A stretch of 7,611 nucleotides of DNA from Clostridiales bacterium UBA3705 (GTDB lineage: Bacteria > Bacillota_A > Clostridia > Oscillospirales > Oscillospiraceae). The first letter of the stretch is position 1. Each line of letters begins with the position of its first letter. The stretch is from contig DFIE01000125.1 of assembly GCA_002372735.1 (NCBI GenBank), positions 1 to 7,611 of the forward strand, given 5' to 3'. The notes below the pieces were generated by a model. It was given only the letters and a program-made list of their open reading frames with translations. It was not told the origin of the DNA and ran no database searches. Positions 5,062 through 7,611 of the stretch are shown here, one piece after another. Made by a program: the position numbers and the translations under genes.

Positions 5062-5741
5062 GTATGCCGCTGTATTCTCCCCAGACTGTTGACTTTCTCT
5101 GGGCGCTGCGGCTGAACAACAGCCGCGAGTGGTTCCAGGCCCACAAGGCCGAGTATGAGGCCCTGATGCTGGCCCCCACCCAGGCGCTGGCTGAGGCACT
5201 GTTTGACCACCTGCAGACGCAATACCCCAAGCACGACTGGAACCTGCACATCTCCCGGATTTACCGGGATGCCCGCAGGCTCTATGGCCGGGGACCTATG
5301 AACGACCACCTGTGGTTCACCCTGTGGGCGGACCGGACGGAGGCGGCGGCCCCGGCCTTTTGGTTCAGTTTTTTCCCCGAGGGTTGGGATTTCGGCATGG
5401 GCTGCTGGTCAGAGCACAACGTGGTGATGGACCGGTTCCGGGCCCAGGCAGCGCTGGATCCCGCGCCGGCGGAAAAGCTGGCCCGGCGTCTGAAACGGCA
5501 AAAGACCTTTGTCCTGGGCGGCGAGAGCTACAAAAAGCACAAGCTGCTCACCACGCCCCTGCTGCAGGACTGGGCGGACAATAAATATTTCACCCTGGAA
5601 TGCCGCCGGGATCACGGAGACCTGGATTTCACGGACGAGCTTTTCGACTTCGTGAAAAACGGTTACGACTGGCTGATGCCCTTCTACAAATATTTCCTGA
5701 CCCTGCCGGAGCTGGAGGAGCAGGTGGTCCCCGCGCTGTAG
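5058..5741 (+). CDS. DUF2461 domain protein
   Basis: A 227-aa soluble protein of the DUF2461 (TIGR02453-like) family, whose function is unknown. Family marks are the N-terminal helix with NNSREWF (20-26), the ISRIYRDARRLYGRGP stretch (65-80) in place of the usual RIYRDxRF-K-PY, and FWFSFFPEGWDFGMGCW (101-117), the beta segment usually written as a GxYxxxxPxG...GGGxW pattern. There is no signal peptide or membrane segment; the protein is rich in aromatic residues. The ATG at 5058 overlaps the MgsA-like stop (ATGA). A second in-frame ATG at 5064 is possible. No good ribosome site precedes either, so translation is probably coupled to the upstream gene, and the two products may be needed together. 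No function is assigned. Confidence 0.85.
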   Translation: MSMPLYSPQTVDFLWALRLNNSREWFQAHKAEYEALMLAPTQALAEALFDHLQTQYPKHDWNLHISRIYRDARRLYGRGPMNDHLWFTLWADRTEAAAPAFWFSFFPEGWDFGMGCWSEHNVVMDRFRAQAALDPAPAEKLARRLKRQKTFVLGGESYKKHKLLTTPLLQDWADNKYFTLECRRDHGDLDFTDELFDFVKNGYDWLMPFYKYFLTLPELEEQVVPAL

Positions 5742-5769
5742 CGTGGATATTTTCGCAGAATGAACTACT

Positions 5770-5786
5770 GCGGGCAGATTGCCCGC
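5770..5786 (+). repeat. GC-rich hairpin in the DUF2461-hisS gap
   Basis: GCGGGC (5770-5775) and GCCCGC (5781-5786) form a 6-bp stem with a 5-nt loop. No T-run follows, so it is not a clear terminator. It lies 14 nt before the hisS ribosome site. A T-box leader or a convincing promoter is not seen in this 71-nt gap. Confidence 0.5.
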
Positions 5787-5812
5787 GCGACATACAATTT
5801 GGAGGTAACCCT

Positions 5813-7168
5813 ATGCCTGTCATCACCCCCCGGACCCTGTCCGGCTTTATGGAGCTGCTGCCCGGGCCGCAGCAGCAGATGGAGCGCTTTTTGCAAACGC
5901 TCCGCCAGACCTACGCCCTCTACGGCTTTACCCCCCTGGACACGCCGCTGATTGAATCTGCGGAGATTCTGCTGGCCAAGGGCGGCGGCGAGACCGAAAA
6001 ACAAATCTACCGCTTCCAGAAGGGCGACGCAGACCTGGCCCTGCGCTTTGATCTCACCGTCCCTCTGGCCAAATATGTGGCCCTCCACGCCGGAGAGCTG
6101 AGCTTCCCCTTCCGCCGGTATCAGATCGGCAAGGTCTACCGGGGCGAGCGGGCCCAGCGGGGTCGGTTCCGGGAGTTCTACCAGGCCGACATCGACATCA
6201 TCGGCGACGGCAAGCTGGACATCTCCAACGAGGCGGAGATCCCGGCGGTGATTTACACCACCTTTATCCGCCTGGGGCTGGAACGGTTCCAGATCCGGGT
6301 GAACAACCGCAAGATTCTCAACGGCTTTTACGCCATGATGGGGCTGTCCGACCGGGCCGGCGAGATTATGCGCACCGTGGACAAGCTGGACAAGATTGGC
6401 GCCGAAAAGGTCAAAACCATCCTGGTGGAGGACGTGGCCCTCTCCGGCGAGCAGGCGGAGGAAATTCTCCGCTTCATCGGCATCCGGGGCACCAACGCCC
6501 AGGTGCTGGAGGCCCTGGAGAGCTACCGCGGCCGGAACGAGACCTTTGACCTGGGCCTGGAGGAGCTGCACACCGTGGTGAAGTATCTGGCGGCCTTCGG
6601 CGTGCCGGAGAGTCACTTTGCCGTGGACCTGACCATTGCCCGGGGCCTGGACTACTACACCGGCACCGTCTACGAGACTATGATGCTGGACCACCCGGAG
6701 ATCGGGTCCATCTGCTCCGGCGGCCGGTATGACAATCTGGCGGCGTATTACACCGACCGGCAGCTGCCCGGCGTGGGCATCTCCATCGGCGTGACCCGGC
6801 TGTTCTATGTGCTGCAGGAACAGAAGCTGCTGAACGGCGGGCTGAACACTGCCCCCGCCGAGGTGCTGATTTTGCCCATGACCCAGGATCTCACCGCTGC
6901 CGCCCAGGCCGCCACCTTCCTGCGGGGCTGCGAGATTCGCACCCAGATCTACACCGAGCAGAAGAAGTTCAAGGCCAAGATGAGCTATGCCGACAAGCTG
7001 GGCATCCCCTTTGTGGCCTTCCTGGGTGAGGACGAGATTGCCCAGAATAAAATCTCCCTGAAGAACATGCAGACCGGTGAGCAGCAGCTGCTGACGCTCA
7101 CTGAGGCCGCCAACGTGATTTTGGAGGACATGCGGGTCCGCAACAACGGCAAGCTGATCCGCGGCTGA
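5813..7168 (+). CDS. hisS: Histidyl-tRNA synthetase
   Basis: A 451-aa class II aminoacyl-tRNA synthetase that charges tRNA-His using ATP. The ATG at 5813 has GGAGGT 6 nt upstream; an open frame upstream lies inside DUF2461 and is not used. Catalytic core about 1-330: motif 1 region 12-50; KQIYRFQKGDADLALRFDLT (63-82); motif 2 RRYQIGKVYRGERAQRGRFR (101-120) followed by EFYQADIDIIG; the His-specific motifs ARGLDYYTGTVYE (276-288) and SGGRYDNL (302-309); motif 3 GVGISIGVTRLF (320-331). The C-terminal anticodon-binding domain is about 345-435. The motif 2 form (RYQIGKVYRGE instead of the E. coli MFRHERPQ form) resembles the HisRS subgroup with RFDLTVPLAKYVA. All core residues expected are present. 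It lies 71 nt after DUF2461 and 99 nt before aspS, an arrangement frequent in Firmicutes. Confidence 0.97.
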   Translation: MPVITPRTLSGFMELLPGPQQQMERFLQTLRQTYALYGFTPLDTPLIESAEILLAKGGGETEKQIYRFQKGDADLALRFDLTVPLAKYVALHAGELSFPFRRYQIGKVYRGERAQRGRFREFYQADIDIIGDGKLDISNEAEIPAVIYTTFIRLGLERFQIRVNNRKILNGFYAMMGLSDRAGEIMRTVDKLDKIGAEKVKTILVEDVALSGEQAEEILRFIGIRGTNAQVLEALESYRGRNETFDLGLEELHTVVKYLAAFGVPESHFAVDLTIARGLDYYTGTVYETMMLDHPEIGSICSGGRYDNLAAYYTDRQLPGVGISIGVTRLFYVLQEQKLLNGGLNTAPAEVLILPMTQDLTAAAQAATFLRGCEIRTQIYTEQKKFKAKMSYADKLGIPFVAFLGEDEIAQNKISLKNMQTGEQQLLTLTEAANVILEDMRVRNNGKLIRG

Positions 7169-7178
7169 GGCCGCCGGC

Positions 7179-7244
7179 AGTTGAAGGTTGGAAACGCTTC
7201 TCAGGTCTCAACTTTCATTTCCAATTCTTTCACAATCCTTTCAA
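7179..7244 (+). promoter_or_regulatory. Gap between hisS and aspS with competing inverted repeats
   Basis: Three pairings share one left arm: AGTTGA (7179-7184) with TCAACT (7208-7213); TTGGAAA (7188-7194) with TTTCCAA (7218-7224); and TTGAAGG (7181-7187) with CCTTTCAA (7237-7244, one bulge). They cannot all form together. No T-box consensus (AGGGTGGNACCGCG), U-run terminator or good promoter is visible. Possibly an aspS leader structure; equally possibly AT-rich spacer. Confidence 0.3.
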
Positions 7245-7267
7245 AAAAAGAAGAGGTAACAAATATT

Positions 7268-7611
7268 ATGACTCAAAACAGAACCCATACCTGTGGGGAG
7301 CTGCGGCTCTCCGACGCGGGCAAGCAGGTCCGCATTGTCGGCTGGATGGAGAACGTCCGCGTGGTGGGCGCCAACTTTGCCTTTGTGGTGGTGCGGGACT
7401 TTTACGGCACCACCCAGGTGGTGGTGGACAGCGAGCAGATGATGAACGTCATCAAGCCCCTGAACAAAGAGACCACCATCGCCGTGGAGGGCACCGTGCG
7501 GGAGCGGGACTCCAAAAACCCCAAGCTGCCCACCGGCGAAATTGAAATTGTCCCCACCAAGATTGAGGTGCTGGGCAAGTGCCTGCACAACGAGCTGCCC
7601 TTTGAGATCAA
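7268..7611 (+). CDS. aspS: Aspartyl-tRNA synthetase, N-terminal part (cut by window end)
   Basis: The frame is open from ATG 7268 to the window end, giving the first 114 residues of a protein usually near 590 aa. The visible part is the N-terminal OB-fold anticodon-binding domain: HTCGELRLSDAGKQVRIVGW (7-26), then MENVRVVGANFAFVVVRDFYG (27-47), TTQVVV, and VEGTVRERDSKNPKLPTGEIE. The opening CGELR...G-x-V...GW followed by RDxxGxxQ is the AspRS signature. The short spacing fits a bacterial AspRS rather than AsnRS, but the catalytic core and the GAD domain that would confirm it lie outside the window. GAGGT (7253-7257) lies 10 nt before the ATG. It attaches Asp to tRNA-Asp (and in lineages lacking AsnRS also to tRNA-Asn). 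Confidence 0.92.
   Translation, partial: MTQNRTHTCGELRLSDAGKQVRIVGWMENVRVVGANFAFVVVRDFYGTTQVVVDSEQMMNVIKPLNKETTIAVEGTVRERDSKNPKLPTGEIEIVPTKIEVLGKCLHNELPFEI

Noticed and set aside
4153..5199. 348-aa minus-strand open frame opposite minD and mgsA
   Set aside because: His/Gln/Gly-rich shadow of high-GC coding sequence; no domain recognised.
5791..5798. CATACAAT, a perfect sigma-E -10 sequence before hisS
   Set aside because: No -35 match at the right distance, and a start from it would fall inside the hisS ribosome site.
5600..5812. Longer hisS with a start inside DUF2461
   Set aside because: The added 71 residues overlap DUF2461 and do not resemble HisRS; the ATG at 5813 has a perfect GGAGGT and the normal HisRS opening.
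5742..5812. T-box riboswitch ahead of hisS
   Set aside because: The gap is too short and lacks the T-box consensus and a specifier stem; only one 6-bp hairpin is present.
1..7611. Mobile elements, CRISPR array, prophage or integron
   Set aside because: No transposase, integrase, phage protein, regularly spaced direct repeats or att-like duplication next to the tRNA was seen.

Overview
The window looks like chromosome from a GC-rich, spore-forming member of the Clostridia, most likely Oscillospiraceae/Ruminococcaceae. The reasons are strong GGAGG-type ribosome binding sites, a yabP-yabQ-divIC-yabR sporulation/division cluster, a Spo0A-box-like pair, and a clostridial methylglyoxal-synthase-like gene. 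No mobile element, CRISPR array, rRNA or prophage gene is visible. The lineage is inferred from gene content, not from a search.

Layout. (1) Positions 2-75, minus: tRNA-Gly(CCC) with its own promoter. (2) Positions 295-1368, plus: a degenerate PAS/HATPase sensor-kinase-like gene. Its upstream region holds a sigma-A-like promoter and two Spo0A-box matches 20 bp apart. (3) A bidirectional terminator (1374-1405) separates it from the convergent SDR reductase gene (1404-2102, minus). (4) Positions 2191-3706, minus: yabP, yabQ, divIC and an S1-domain (YabR-like) gene, the same order as in Bacillus subtilis, closed by a terminator at 2134-2169. A sigma-E-like promoter precedes yabP. A second, AT-rich promoter with a perfect 20-bp palindrome lies inside the 3' part of yabQ, just ahead of divIC. 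(5) Divergent from yabP, a sigma-A promoter drives a plus-strand run: a MinD-like ATPase (3877-4617), a methylglyoxal-synthase-like gene (4654-5061), a DUF2461 gene overlapping it by ATGA (5058-5741), hisS (5813-7168), and the start of aspS (7268 to the window end).

How the genes fit together. The minus-strand cluster joins spore formation (YabP, YabQ) with vegetative division (DivIC) and RNA binding (S1 protein), which explains why two promoter types are seen. The plus-strand run joins a division-site-type ATPase with metabolic and translation genes. The most unusual points are the MgsA homologue, in which the catalytic Asp and the His/Asp loop are replaced; the MinD-like protein without its C-terminal membrane helix or MinC/MinE neighbours; and the kinase-like protein, which lacks a recognisable H-box and the normal adenine-binding Asp but sits behind apparent Spo0A boxes.
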